Assembly: GCA_018699075.1 (NCBI GenBank)
Contig: JABIPV010000274.1
Coordinates: forward strand, 1-15,288
Source of the DNA: Kordiimonadaceae bacterium
GTDB taxonomy: Bacteria > Pseudomonadota > Alphaproteobacteria > Sphingomonadales > Emcibacteraceae
DNA length: 15,288 bases
Direction: 5' to 3'
Shown: one piece after another, positions 7,826 to 14,434 of the stretch
How the letters are laid out: each line of letters opens with the position of its first letter
Numbering within the stretch: the stretch's first letter is position 1
Notes under the pieces: model-generated
What the model saw: only the letters and a program-made list of their open reading frames with translations
Told to the model about the DNA's origin: nothing
The model's database searches: none
Made by a program: the position numbers and the translations under genes

Positions 7826-7839
7826 GATTCACAAGAATC
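7826..7839. promoter_or_regulatory. Inverted repeat GATTC-N4-GAATC in the leader of the CrtI-like operon
   Basis: GATTCACAAGAATC has perfect 5-bp arms and lies 24 bp before the start codon of the first CrtI-like gene, between its likely promoter and its ribosome site. It could be an operator half of the divergent region. Arms this short can occur by chance in AT-rich DNA. Confidence 0.25.
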
Positions 7840-7899
7840 AATCCATAATTATTTTGCGAATATGCCAATAATTGAACTATTTGTCCAGCTTAAAATGAA

Positions 7900-7913
7900 T
7901 GAATGGTTATTCA
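7900..7913. promoter_or_regulatory. Inverted repeat TGAAT-N4-ATTCA, possible operator in the divergent region
   Basis: TGAATGGTTATTCA has perfect 5-bp arms and lies near the middle of the 189-bp region between the CrtI-like operon and the BetI-like gene, about 24 bp upstream of the latter's -35 element. TetR-family repressors usually bind such dyads in divergent promoters. A further site, TTGAAC-N4-TGTCCA at 7872-7887, loosely resembles the element at 2731 and 8713. No function has been shown. Confidence 0.3.
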
Positions 7914-7936
7914 GTAATTCAAACTAACCTTATATA

Positions 7937-7965
7937 TTGACTTGATTAATTTCTTCATTTATATT
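7937..7965 (+). promoter_or_regulatory. Sigma70-type promoter of the second BetI-like gene
   Basis: TTGACT (7937-7942) and TATATT (7960-7965) are separated by exactly 17 bp, close to the housekeeping consensus. Transcription would start near 7972, leaving a short leader of about 20 nt with GGAA just before the ATG at 7992. This is the best-looking promoter in the window. Confidence 0.6.
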
Positions 7966-7991
7966 CAATTTTTATTACATTGGAATAAGAT

Positions 7992-8630
7992 ATGACGGCA
8001 ATACCGAAACTTCAACCCACCCGAAGAGCTGCAAAAGTTGTGCGCCGCCGCCAACTCATAGATGCAGCTATAGAATCCATTGCTAAACGAGGCCTTGGCG
8101 ACACCACGCTTTCACATGTATCCAACACAGCAGGCTTAAGCCAAGGTATCGTCAATCTTCACTTTACCAACAAAGAAAACCTGCTTAATGAAACGCTGAA
8201 ACATCTTAGAGGTGAATATGAACGTAACTGGCGCGCCGCACTCGAAAAAGCACCCGAGGGTCCAGCCGGCAAACTAGCCGCCCTTCTAAAATCTGATTAT
8301 CAAGCAAATGTTTCCAATAAAAAGAAGCTTGCCGTATGGTTCGCTTTTTGGGGCGAAGCAAAATCACGGCCAACTTATAAAAAAATCAGCCAAGAAAGAA
8401 TGACGGATTATACGGAAATTCTAGAAGAATTATTAACTCAGTTGATTAAAGAGGGCGGATATTCAGACATCAATATCACCAGCATGACAGAAGGCATTAC
8501 GGCCATGGCAGATGGATTGTGGCTGAATATTCTTATTTCTGCGTGTGGATTTAACAGAAGTGATGCTGAAAAAGTGATGTTACAATATTTGAGACAGGCA
8601 TTTCCCAAACACAAAGACACCTTTTATTAA
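7992..8630 (+). CDS. TetR family regulator, BetI-like (second copy)
   Basis: A 212-residue regulator close in plan to BetI. A basic N-terminus (RRAAKVVRRRQLIDAAI) leads into the helix-turn-helix DTTLSHVSNTAGLSQGIVNL (37-56) and HFTNKENLL. The effector domain has KKKLAVWFAFWGEAKSRPTY and MADGLWLNILIS, both standard for the BetI subgroup. It has the same length as the copy at 2785 but is well diverged from it, so they are paralogues and not a recent duplication. It is transcribed divergently from the CrtI-like/GcvT operon and sits directly before the Rieske oxygenase, which makes both of these its likely targets. Its ligand is probably a trimethylammonium compound by analogy with BetI; this is inference. 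Confidence 0.92.
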   Translation: MTAIPKLQPTRRAAKVVRRRQLIDAAIESIAKRGLGDTTLSHVSNTAGLSQGIVNLHFTNKENLLNETLKHLRGEYERNWRAALEKAPEGPAGKLAALLKSDYQANVSNKKKLAVWFAFWGEAKSRPTYKKISQERMTDYTEILEELLTQLIKEGGYSDINITSMTEGITAMADGLWLNILISACGFNRSDAEKVMLQYLRQAFPKHKDTFY

Positions 8631-8668
8631 ACAGTCTCGTTTTATTAAATATTCCCACTTTTACTAAA
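8622..8668 (+). repeat. Three iterated direct repeats TTTTA(T/C)TAAA
   Basis: TTTTATTAAA occurs at 8622-8631 and 8640-8649, and TTTTACTAAA at 8659-8668. Start-to-start spacing is 18 and 19 bp, just under two helical turns. The first copy covers the last codons of the BetI-like gene, and all lie upstream of the Rieske promoter region. They may be activator sites or simply AT-rich drift. Confidence 0.35.
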
Positions 8669-8712
8669 CATTCATAGGCAAATTTATTGCATTATGGGAA
8701 TAAGACTTTATG

Positions 8713-8728
8713 TTGTACAAATGTACAA
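8713..8728. promoter_or_regulatory. Palindromic operator candidate TTGTACA-AA-TGTACAA upstream of the Rieske gene
   Basis: A perfect inverted repeat with 7-bp arms and a 2-nt centre, 23 bp before the preferred start codon. It overlaps TACAAT (8724-8729), a plausible -10 hexamer, so a bound repressor would block transcription. The BetI-like protein encoded immediately upstream is the obvious candidate. A 13/16 match with the same spacing lies at 2731-2746 before the other BetI-like gene. Confidence 0.5.
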
Positions 8729-8751
8729 TATCACTATGTGGGAAATTTAAC

Positions 8752-9948
8752 ATGAACACCGACAAATCAATTTCTGGCCTTATTAAGAATTATAAATACG
8801 GATATTCATTAGAACAGGCTTTTTACAAAAGTCAGGAAATATATGATCGTGAAATTGAAAATATCTTTTTAAAAAACTGGATACTCGCGGGCCACACGTC
8901 GCAAATCCCAAATCCGGGTGATTATTTTTTATTCGAATTTGACAAAGAAAGCATCATCATCACACGTACGAAAAAGGATGAAGTAAAAGCGCTCATTAAT
9001 GTTTGCCGTCATCGGGGGTCACATGTTTGCTTGAATAAAGAAGGAAACACCACCGCGTTTACTTGCCCCTACCACGCGTGGAGCTACGATCTTGAAGGGA
9101 CTTTAATCGCCGCGCGCATCATGAGTAATGATTTTGAAAAATCTGAAAACGGCCTTCATCAAGCGCATGTTGAGCTGGTTGGAGGTCAGATCTATATTAG
9201 TCTAGCCGAAGAACCATTATCTTTAAAAGGAATGCAGGAAGATCTCGCGGATGTGTTCGATCAATATGGTTTTGATCATATGAAATTGGTGGAACAACGA
9301 ACTTATCCCATAGAAGCCAATTGGAAACTTGCTGTAGAAAATTATCAGGAATGCTATCACTGTGCTCCTTCACATCTAGATTATGCCAAAATTCATGCAC
9401 TTGCCTTGGCGCCCAAAAAATTTCAGCCAATGAAGGATAAATTCTTAAAAGAAAATACCAGCAATATTAGAACGAAAGCTTCACCATACTATTTTGATTT
9501 AGCCAAAGAGGGGGACGAAGGATATCAATATGACAGAAACCCGCTCTTAAAAGGCATTAAGTCCGGCAGCCGCGACGGTAAACCTGTTGCACCATTACTA
9601 GGTAAAGTAAATGAATATGGCAACGGAGCGTCGGAATTTTCCGTCGGACCCACAACATACTACCTTATATATGATGATCATATGGTGGGTTTTCGTTTCC
9701 TCCCCACATCGTTGAATACCTGTATTGCTGATGTATTTTGGTTTGTGCGAGGCGATGCGATCAAAGGTAAAGATTACGACCTTGAGGAACTGCTTTGGCT
9801 ATGGCATGTGACTATATTGGATGATGAGAAAATTATCATCGATAATAAAAAAGGAGTGGATTCCCATTTTTACGCGCCGGGGAAATTGTCTGAAATGGAA
9901 ATGATGGAACAGCATTTCTTAAATTGGTACTTAAAGGCACTGAGTTAG
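8752..9948 (+). CDS. Rieske non-heme iron oxygenase, quaternary-ammonium (GbcA/CntA-like) type
   Basis: A 398-residue oxygenase alpha subunit. The Rieske [2Fe-2S] ligands are C85/H87 (VCRHRGSHVC) and C105/H108 (FTCPYHAW). The catalytic domain carries VENYQECYHCAPSH with N197, Glu200 (the bridging position), H203 and H208; D358 in LDDEKII is the likely third iron ligand. Glu at the bridging position and the ECYHC signature are typical of the glycine-betaine, carnitine and stachydrine group, where an N-methyl or C-N bond is attacked; most aromatic-ring oxygenases have Asp there. An in-frame ATG at 8710 would add 14 residues, but it lies upstream of the operator and the likely -10, and 8752 has GGGAA at better spacing, so I chose 8752. 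No reductase partner is in the window. The stop interlocks with that of the convergent Hpt-like gene. Confidence 0.88.
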   Translation: MNTDKSISGLIKNYKYGYSLEQAFYKSQEIYDREIENIFLKNWILAGHTSQIPNPGDYFLFEFDKESIIITRTKKDEVKALINVCRHRGSHVCLNKEGNTTAFTCPYHAWSYDLEGTLIAARIMSNDFEKSENGLHQAHVELVGGQIYISLAEEPLSLKGMQEDLADVFDQYGFDHMKLVEQRTYPIEANWKLAVENYQECYHCAPSHLDYAKIHALALAPKKFQPMKDKFLKENTSNIRTKASPYYFDLAKEGDEGYQYDRNPLLKGIKSGSRDGKPVAPLLGKVNEYGNGASEFSVGPTTYYLIYDDHMVGFRFLPTSLNTCIADVFWFVRGDAIKGKDYDLEELLWLWHVTILDDEKIIIDNKKGVDSHFYAPGKLSEMEMMEQHFLNWYLKALS

Positions 9949-10334
9949 ATATCTGATATCACTTTCGACAGGTCAGGATAAAGTTCTTTAAAAAGTTGCA
10001 GATCCCGTTCTTCATTTTGGTTTTCCGGATCACTTACCATTAATTTCAAAGCGTTTAAGGTACTTAACACTAATTCTGCTTCAGGTTTACGATCAAAATC
10101 TCCTGAAAATACTTTTCTCAGCCATTTGCTTAATCGGGTTACCCTTGGCCAACCAAAAGTTGCAGCTTCCGTTTCAAGCTCGTATGCCATTTTTATGACA
10201 TTCTCACGATCATTGTTATGGATTGATTTTTCAAGATTAGAAACACGTTGAATAAGATTAGCGGTAAATTCTATTGCTGCCTTTTCAACCGCTTCTTCGG
10301 CCCGAGTTATCATATCATTTTGATCTTTATTCAT
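9945..10334 (-). CDS. Hpt-like helical protein without the phospho-acceptor histidine
   Basis: A 129-residue, predominantly helical, charged protein with no membrane segment. The stretch KMAYELETEAATFGWPRVTR (48-67) resembles the Hpt core AHxLKGxAxTFGxP, as found in alphaproteobacterial Hpt proteins paired with CheY-like regulators, but Tyr51 occupies the place of the phosphorylatable His and the Lys-Gly that usually follows is Glu-Thr. It is encoded 30 bp downstream of a CheY-like regulator on the same strand, which supports the assignment. It could be a pseudo-phosphotransfer protein that binds the regulator without passing phosphate. The Hpt call rests on a short motif and on context, so it is moderate only. 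Confidence 0.55.
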   Translation of the reverse strand: MNKDQNDMITRAEEAVEKAAIEFTANLIQRVSNLEKSIHNNDRENVIKMAYELETEAATFGWPRVTRLSKWLRKVFSGDFDRKPEAELVLSTLNALKLMVSDPENQNEERDLQLFKELYPDLSKVISDI

Positions 10335-10364
10335 ATTTTATCTCGTACTCATTTATATTGTCGT

Positions 10365-10880
10365 TTACTTATCCGTTTGCAGCCTACGATCATTTTCACC
10401 GTCCCATTCCATAATGCTCATTTTTCGGCGGCGACGGTTTGGACCTATATACTCGTCAACATCAATGAATTCTCTTTGATTATTGATGGCATTGGACAAC
10501 TTTTGTAATACCTGAGCAGGTGAGAACGGCTTGCTAATAATCTCAGTAACGCCAGCATCTCTCGCCATTACGATCGTATCAATATCAGTTACACCTGTAT
10601 TTAATATGATCGGCAACGTTTGCTCGTTTTCTGGGCTTGCGCCTTCTCTCACCATTTTAATGAAATCAAGTCCTGCCCTATCTTCCATCATAAAATCAAC
10701 AAAAATACAGTCGAGTTCAGTATTCCCTAAATGTTTTTCAGCCGACGATAAAGTGTCACAGACAATAATACTGCCAATTTCAAACGCTTCTAAGATGGAA
10801 AATAATGTTTTTGCTATAAATACATTACTATCCACAATGAGAACTTTTAATTTTGTAAGTTCGGTTGAAGTAAGTTCCAA
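10365..10880 (-). CDS. Single-domain response regulator (CheY-like) with a basic C-terminal tail
   Basis: A 171-residue protein with a receiver domain at about 12-132. The phospho-acceptor Asp62 (IFVDFMMEDRAG), Thr95 (ILNTG) and Lys117 (IISKPFS) are present. The acidic pocket is incomplete: the usual paired acidic residues read D17-S18. There is no DNA-binding output domain, only a tail with YIGPNRRRR (144-152), a motif common in alphaproteobacterial stand-alone receivers, and a second NDRRL. The start is a TTG at 10880, chosen because AGGGA (10887-10891) lies 6 nt before it and no in-frame ATG precedes the first beta strand. It is probably co-transcribed with the Hpt-like gene. No histidine kinase is nearby; the pathway is unknown. 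Confidence 0.85.
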   Translation of the reverse strand: MELTSTELTKLKVLIVDSNVFIAKTLFSILEAFEIGSIIVCDTLSSAEKHLGNTELDCIFVDFMMEDRAGLDFIKMVREGASPENEQTLPIILNTGVTDIDTIVMARDAGVTEIISKPFSPAQVLQKLSNAINNQREFIDVDEYIGPNRRRRKMSIMEWDGENDRRLQTDK

Positions 10881-10984
10881 TTGTTGTCCCTATATTCTTC
10901 TATTTTATGAGTTCATATTATTTTACTGACAAAGTATAAATAGAAGGTTACAAAAATAACAACAAAATAATTTCGGTAATTGTC

Positions 10985-12283
10985 ATGCAACATTTTCAAG
11001 ATACCCCTTATTGGCACCAAAATGTCAAAAATGCCCGCTTAAAAAAAGCCCCCATACCCACAAATACTGATTTTGTCATCATCGGTGCCGGATTTACGGG
11101 TCTGGCAACAGCTATTCATTTATTACGTGCAGGAAAATCCGTTGTCCTTTTTGATGCCATGAAAATTGGTGATGGAGCCAGTGGTAAAAATGGCGGTATG
11201 ATAGGCCCTAGCCTACATAAGTTAGGTTTAGATGGCCTTACCAATATGTATGGTGTCGATAAAGCATTGGCCATTTTACAAGAAGGTATGAATGCCATTT
11301 CATATTTTAAAGAATTCATTGCTACTGAAAAAATAGACTGCGATTTAAAAATGACCGGCCGTTTTCGCGGCATTACTAATTTAAAAGACATGGACAGCGT
11401 TATCAAAGACTGTGAAAACTTAATGGTCCTCGACGGGTTTAAGTTTAATGTGGTTGATAAAAAAGATATTCATGATGAAATCGGATCAGACCTTTATCAA
11501 GGGGGAATTGTTTACGCACAAGATGGTGGCCTTCATCCTTATAAATTACTGGTAAGCCTCGCCAATAAAGTTTCAGAACTAGGTGGTCAGATATTTGAAG
11601 AAACAATGGTCGGTGACATTGTTAAATCACCTTCAGGATTTAATGTAAAAACTAACTTAAACAATATAACAGCCGGCAAAGTGATCGTTGCCAGTAATGG
11701 CTATACCAAAAGGTTTTCTTCTAAGTCCCTTTCTTATTTTTATAAACGATTACTCCCTATTACGTCGGCAATGATCGCCACCGAAGAACTCCCCAAAGAA
11801 ACCATCGACCGCCTATTTCCAAAAAGACGTATGCACGGCGGCAATCATCGACTGGTACAATATTATCGTGCCAGTCCGGATAATAAACGAATATTGTTTG
11901 GGGCAAGGGGCACAGACCCTTGGGATCGCTCTTTGCAAAATGGCACTGAACTTAAACGTCATCTGACAAAAATATTCCCGGAAGTGAACGACATAAAAAT
12001 CGAACACTCCTGGTCAGGTAAAGTGGCCTATACATTTGATCATACGCCGCACTTGGGCATTCAGGACGGGCTATATTACGCCATAGGCTATTGCGGGTCA
12101 GGTGTCACACGCTCAATTTACCTAGCACGGCAACTCTCCCGCCGAATTTTGGGCGAGCCAAATCATCAAACGGCCTTTGATGATCTTGGTTTTCAAAGTA
12201 AACCCCTTTACACAGGAACGCCTTGGTTTATGCCGGCAGTATTAAAATGGCACAGCTTTCTAGATCGTATGGACGGAAATTAG
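10985..12283 (+). CDS. FAD-dependent amine oxidoreductase, DAO fold (DadA/PuuB-like)
   Basis: A 432-residue flavoenzyme of the D-amino-acid/glycine oxidase fold. The N-terminus has the PYW motif common in this subgroup, then DFVIIGAGFTGLATAIHLLR (29-48; G34, G36, G39), an acidic ribose-binding residue in VVLFD57, and GDGASGKNGGM (62-72). The C-terminal FAD motif is YYAIGYCGSGVTRSIYLARQ. Characterised relatives oxidise D-amino acids, sarcosine, dimethylglycine or gamma-glutamylputrescine, releasing an amine or formaldehyde. It is divergent from the response-regulator gene across 104 bp and is followed by an S9 peptidase that has its own promoter. It could act on dimethylglycine- or sarcosine-like products of the Rieske enzyme, but gamma-glutamyl-polyamine or a D-amino acid is equally possible. 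Confidence 0.87.
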   Translation: MQHFQDTPYWHQNVKNARLKKAPIPTNTDFVIIGAGFTGLATAIHLLRAGKSVVLFDAMKIGDGASGKNGGMIGPSLHKLGLDGLTNMYGVDKALAILQEGMNAISYFKEFIATEKIDCDLKMTGRFRGITNLKDMDSVIKDCENLMVLDGFKFNVVDKKDIHDEIGSDLYQGGIVYAQDGGLHPYKLLVSLANKVSELGGQIFEETMVGDIVKSPSGFNVKTNLNNITAGKVIVASNGYTKRFSSKSLSYFYKRLLPITSAMIATEELPKETIDRLFPKRRMHGGNHRLVQYYRASPDNKRILFGARGTDPWDRSLQNGTELKRHLTKIFPEVNDIKIEHSWSGKVAYTFDHTPHLGIQDGLYYAIGYCGSGVTRSIYLARQLSRRILGEPNHQTAFDDLGFQSKPLYTGTPWFMPAVLKWHSFLDRMDGN

Positions 12284-12287
12284 ATTT

Positions 12288-12343
12288 AACCAATTGATCA
12301 TTTAAACATCCTCAGTGTATACTTTTTAAAAACCAATTGATCA
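12288..12343 (+). repeat. Perfect 13-bp direct repeat AACCAATTGATCA flanking the S9 peptidase promoter
   Basis: AACCAATTGATCA occurs at 12288-12300 and again at 12331-12343, 43 bp apart (about four helical turns). The first copy contains the putative -35; the second lies just downstream of the expected transcription start and touches the ribosome site. Both contain the overlapping palindromes CAATTG and TGATCA. The arrangement suggests a two-site operator. Confidence 0.5.
12294..12323 (+). promoter_or_regulatory. Promoter of the S9 peptidase gene
   Basis: TTGATC (12294-12299) and TATACT (12318-12323) are 18 bp apart, giving a plausible sigma70 promoter starting near 12330. AGGGGA at 12343-12348 is the ribosome binding site for the ATG at 12355. 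Confidence 0.5.
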
Positions 12344-12354
12344 GGGGACTTTTA

Positions 12355-14382
12355 ATGAAAAATACTTTTCTATCCGTGCTAGCCTTAACGGCCACAATGA
12401 CGTCATTTGCCAATGCTGACGACAAGAAATTCACAGCGCTCGACGTTTTTAATCTGGAATATGCCACCGATCCCCAGCCTTCCATTGATGGTTCGGAAAT
12501 CATTTATGTGCGCCGCTCAAATGACATCATGACCGATCGTACCCGCTCCAATATTTGGAGCGTCAAGGCCGACGGATCAGAAAACCGCCCGTTATTATCA
12601 GGGCGTGATAATTATACTTCCCCCCGGTGGTCACCTGATGGCACAAAGATCGCTTATACTTCTGCTGTTGAAGGAAGCAACCAGATATATTTGCGCTGGC
12701 ACGATAGTGGCCAAACCGCTCTTCTAAGCAATCTAACCATGTCACCAAGCGGCCTAACATGGTCACCAGACGGCAAATGGCTTGCTTTCACAAGTCGCGT
12801 CGCGGTTAAAAATCCAACCCTTGCCAGAGCCGTAAAAAAACCAAAAGGTGCCAAATGGGCCGAAGCGCCACATATTATCGATGCCACCCGTTATCAACGT
12901 GATGGACAAGGCATCTTATCGCCGGGATATACACAAGTTTTCATCATTCCGTCCGATGGCGGCACCCCGCGTCAAATCACGTCAGGGAATTTTGATCATG
13001 GCGGCGCACTATCATGGTCACCTGACAGCAGCAAAATTCTATTTTCCTCTAACCGTCATATTGGCTGGGAACTGGAAACATCAGAAAGTGATATTTTTAG
13101 CATCTCTATTACAGATGGCTCCTTAGAGCAAATCACCCGCGAACCCGGTTCAGAAAGAAACCCTAAATATTCACCGGACGGTGATATGATCGCCTTTACT
13201 AAACAGGCCAATACCCCCGTTATGTTTCGCAATACTTACCTTGCTGTGATGAATAGTGATGGCAGCGATGAAAAAATCCTTACCCCTGATTTAGATCGTC
13301 CTGCGTCAAGTATTAAATGGGCCAGTAACAGCAAGTCGCTTTATTTCCAATTTGATGATCATGCCGTACGCAAAGTGGCCAATGTTGATCTGGATGGCGA
13401 CATTGAGGTTCTCGCCGAAGGCTTAAGTGGAACATCACTTGGCCGTCCTTACTTAAGTGGTGGTTATAATGTCTCCAAAAATGGACTTATTACCTTCACC
13501 TACGGTACCGCAGATCGTCCAGCTAATATTGCCATTATGAGCGGCGGCAAAAGACAAGTACTGACCGCCCTTAACGAAGATTTCTTAAGTCATAAGGACC
13601 TTGGTCAAGTTCATGAGATTATTTATAATTCTTCCCATGACGGTCAGGAAATTGAAGGCTGGTATATGACACCCCCGAATTTTGACCCCAATAAAAAATA
13701 CCCATTGGTGCTTGAAATTCACGGCGGGCCGAGCCTTGCTTACGGTCCTGGTTTCTCAGCCGAGTTTCAACGTTTCGCCGCCGAGGGATATGTCGTATTT
13801 TATGATAATCATCGCGGCAGTTCTGGCTACGGTGAAAAATTCTCCATGCTACTGCATAATAAATATTCAAGCGTCGACGATTTTGCTGATCATAATTCAG
13901 GCGTTGATGCCATGTTGGGTCTTGGCTTTATTGATGAAAACAACTTGTTCATCACGGGTGGTTCTGCGGGCGGGATTGCCGCCGCATATGCCATTGGTCT
14001 TACGGATCGTTTTAACGCCGCAGGCGTGATTAAACCGATTGTCAACTGGCTCAGTAAAGCGCTTTATGCCGATAGCTCCACAGGTCAACTGCATAATCAA
14101 TTTCCCGGTTTCCCGTGGGATCACGTTGACCATTTCTGGAAACGCTCCCCCATGTCACTGGTCGGCAACGTCAAAACCCCGACTTTGTTGATGACAGGTG
14201 AACAAGACCGAAGAACACCAATCGCCGAAATTGAACAATATTATCAAGCCCTAAAACTACTCAAAGTAGACACCATAATGGTCCGCGTTAAAGGATCACC
14301 ACATGGAATAGCCGGACGTCCTTCAAGATTGAATGCTAAAGTAGATAATATAATGGCGTGGTTTGAACGGTATAAGAAATAG
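12355..14382 (+). CDS. Secreted S9 family serine peptidase (acylaminoacyl/dipeptidyl-peptidase type)
   Basis: A 675-residue prolyl-oligopeptidase-family enzyme that removes short peptides or blocked residues from the ends of oligopeptides. Residues 1-22 form a Sec signal peptide (LSVLALTATMTSFANA, cleavage after ANA), so it is periplasmic. Next comes a beta-propeller with TolB-like blades (SPRWSPDGTKIAYTS, LTWSPDGKWLAFTS, LSWSPDSSKILFSS, NPKYSPDGDMIAFT). The C-terminal alpha/beta hydrolase has HGGPSLAYG at the oxyanion loop and the triad Ser537 (GGSAGG), Asp618 (GEQDRRTP) and His650 (GSPHG). I chose the ATG at 12355 over an in-frame TTG at 12337 because AGGGGA precedes it and the signal peptide then begins MKN. 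The gene is less AT-rich than its neighbours. Peptide scavenging is the likely role. Confidence 0.93.
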   Translation: MKNTFLSVLALTATMTSFANADDKKFTALDVFNLEYATDPQPSIDGSEIIYVRRSNDIMTDRTRSNIWSVKADGSENRPLLSGRDNYTSPRWSPDGTKIAYTSAVEGSNQIYLRWHDSGQTALLSNLTMSPSGLTWSPDGKWLAFTSRVAVKNPTLARAVKKPKGAKWAEAPHIIDATRYQRDGQGILSPGYTQVFIIPSDGGTPRQITSGNFDHGGALSWSPDSSKILFSSNRHIGWELETSESDIFSISITDGSLEQITREPGSERNPKYSPDGDMIAFTKQANTPVMFRNTYLAVMNSDGSDEKILTPDLDRPASSIKWASNSKSLYFQFDDHAVRKVANVDLDGDIEVLAEGLSGTSLGRPYLSGGYNVSKNGLITFTYGTADRPANIAIMSGGKRQVLTALNEDFLSHKDLGQVHEIIYNSSHDGQEIEGWYMTPPNFDPNKKYPLVLEIHGGPSLAYGPGFSAEFQRFAAEGYVVFYDNHRGSSGYGEKFSMLLHNKYSSVDDFADHNSGVDAMLGLGFIDENNLFITGGSAGGIAAAYAIGLTDRFNAAGVIKPIVNWLSKALYADSSTGQLHNQFPGFPWDHVDHFWKRSPMSLVGNVKTPTLLMTGEQDRRTPIAEIEQYYQALKLLKVDTIMVRVKGSPHGIAGRPSRLNAKVDNIMAWFERYKK

Positions 14383-14394
14383 ATATTAATATGC

Positions 14395-14430
14395 GGACAG
14401 TATACTTAATTATAAAAGTAAACTGTCCCC
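14395..14430. terminator. Bidirectional terminator hairpin between the S9 gene and the second DAO-fold gene
   Basis: GGACAGT-A-TACTT pairs with AAGTA-A-ACTGTCC, giving a 12-bp stem interrupted by one A-A mismatch and an 8-nt AT loop (14408-14415). It is followed on the plus strand by CCTTTATTAT. It sits in the 52-bp gap between two convergent genes, the expected place for a shared terminator. The T-tract is imperfect. Confidence 0.55.
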
Positions 14431-14434
14431 TTTA

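Noticed and set aside
8710..8751. Upstream in-frame ATG that would add 14 residues to the Rieske protein
   Set aside because: It lies upstream of the palindromic operator and a likely -10 element, and the added residues (with two Cys) are not typical of the family's N-terminus. The ATG at 8752 has a better-spaced GGGAA.
9948..9960. GATATCTGATATC palindrome at the Rieske/Hpt-like junction
   Set aside because: It is fully explained by the final codons of the Hpt-like gene and is too short to call a terminator or operator.
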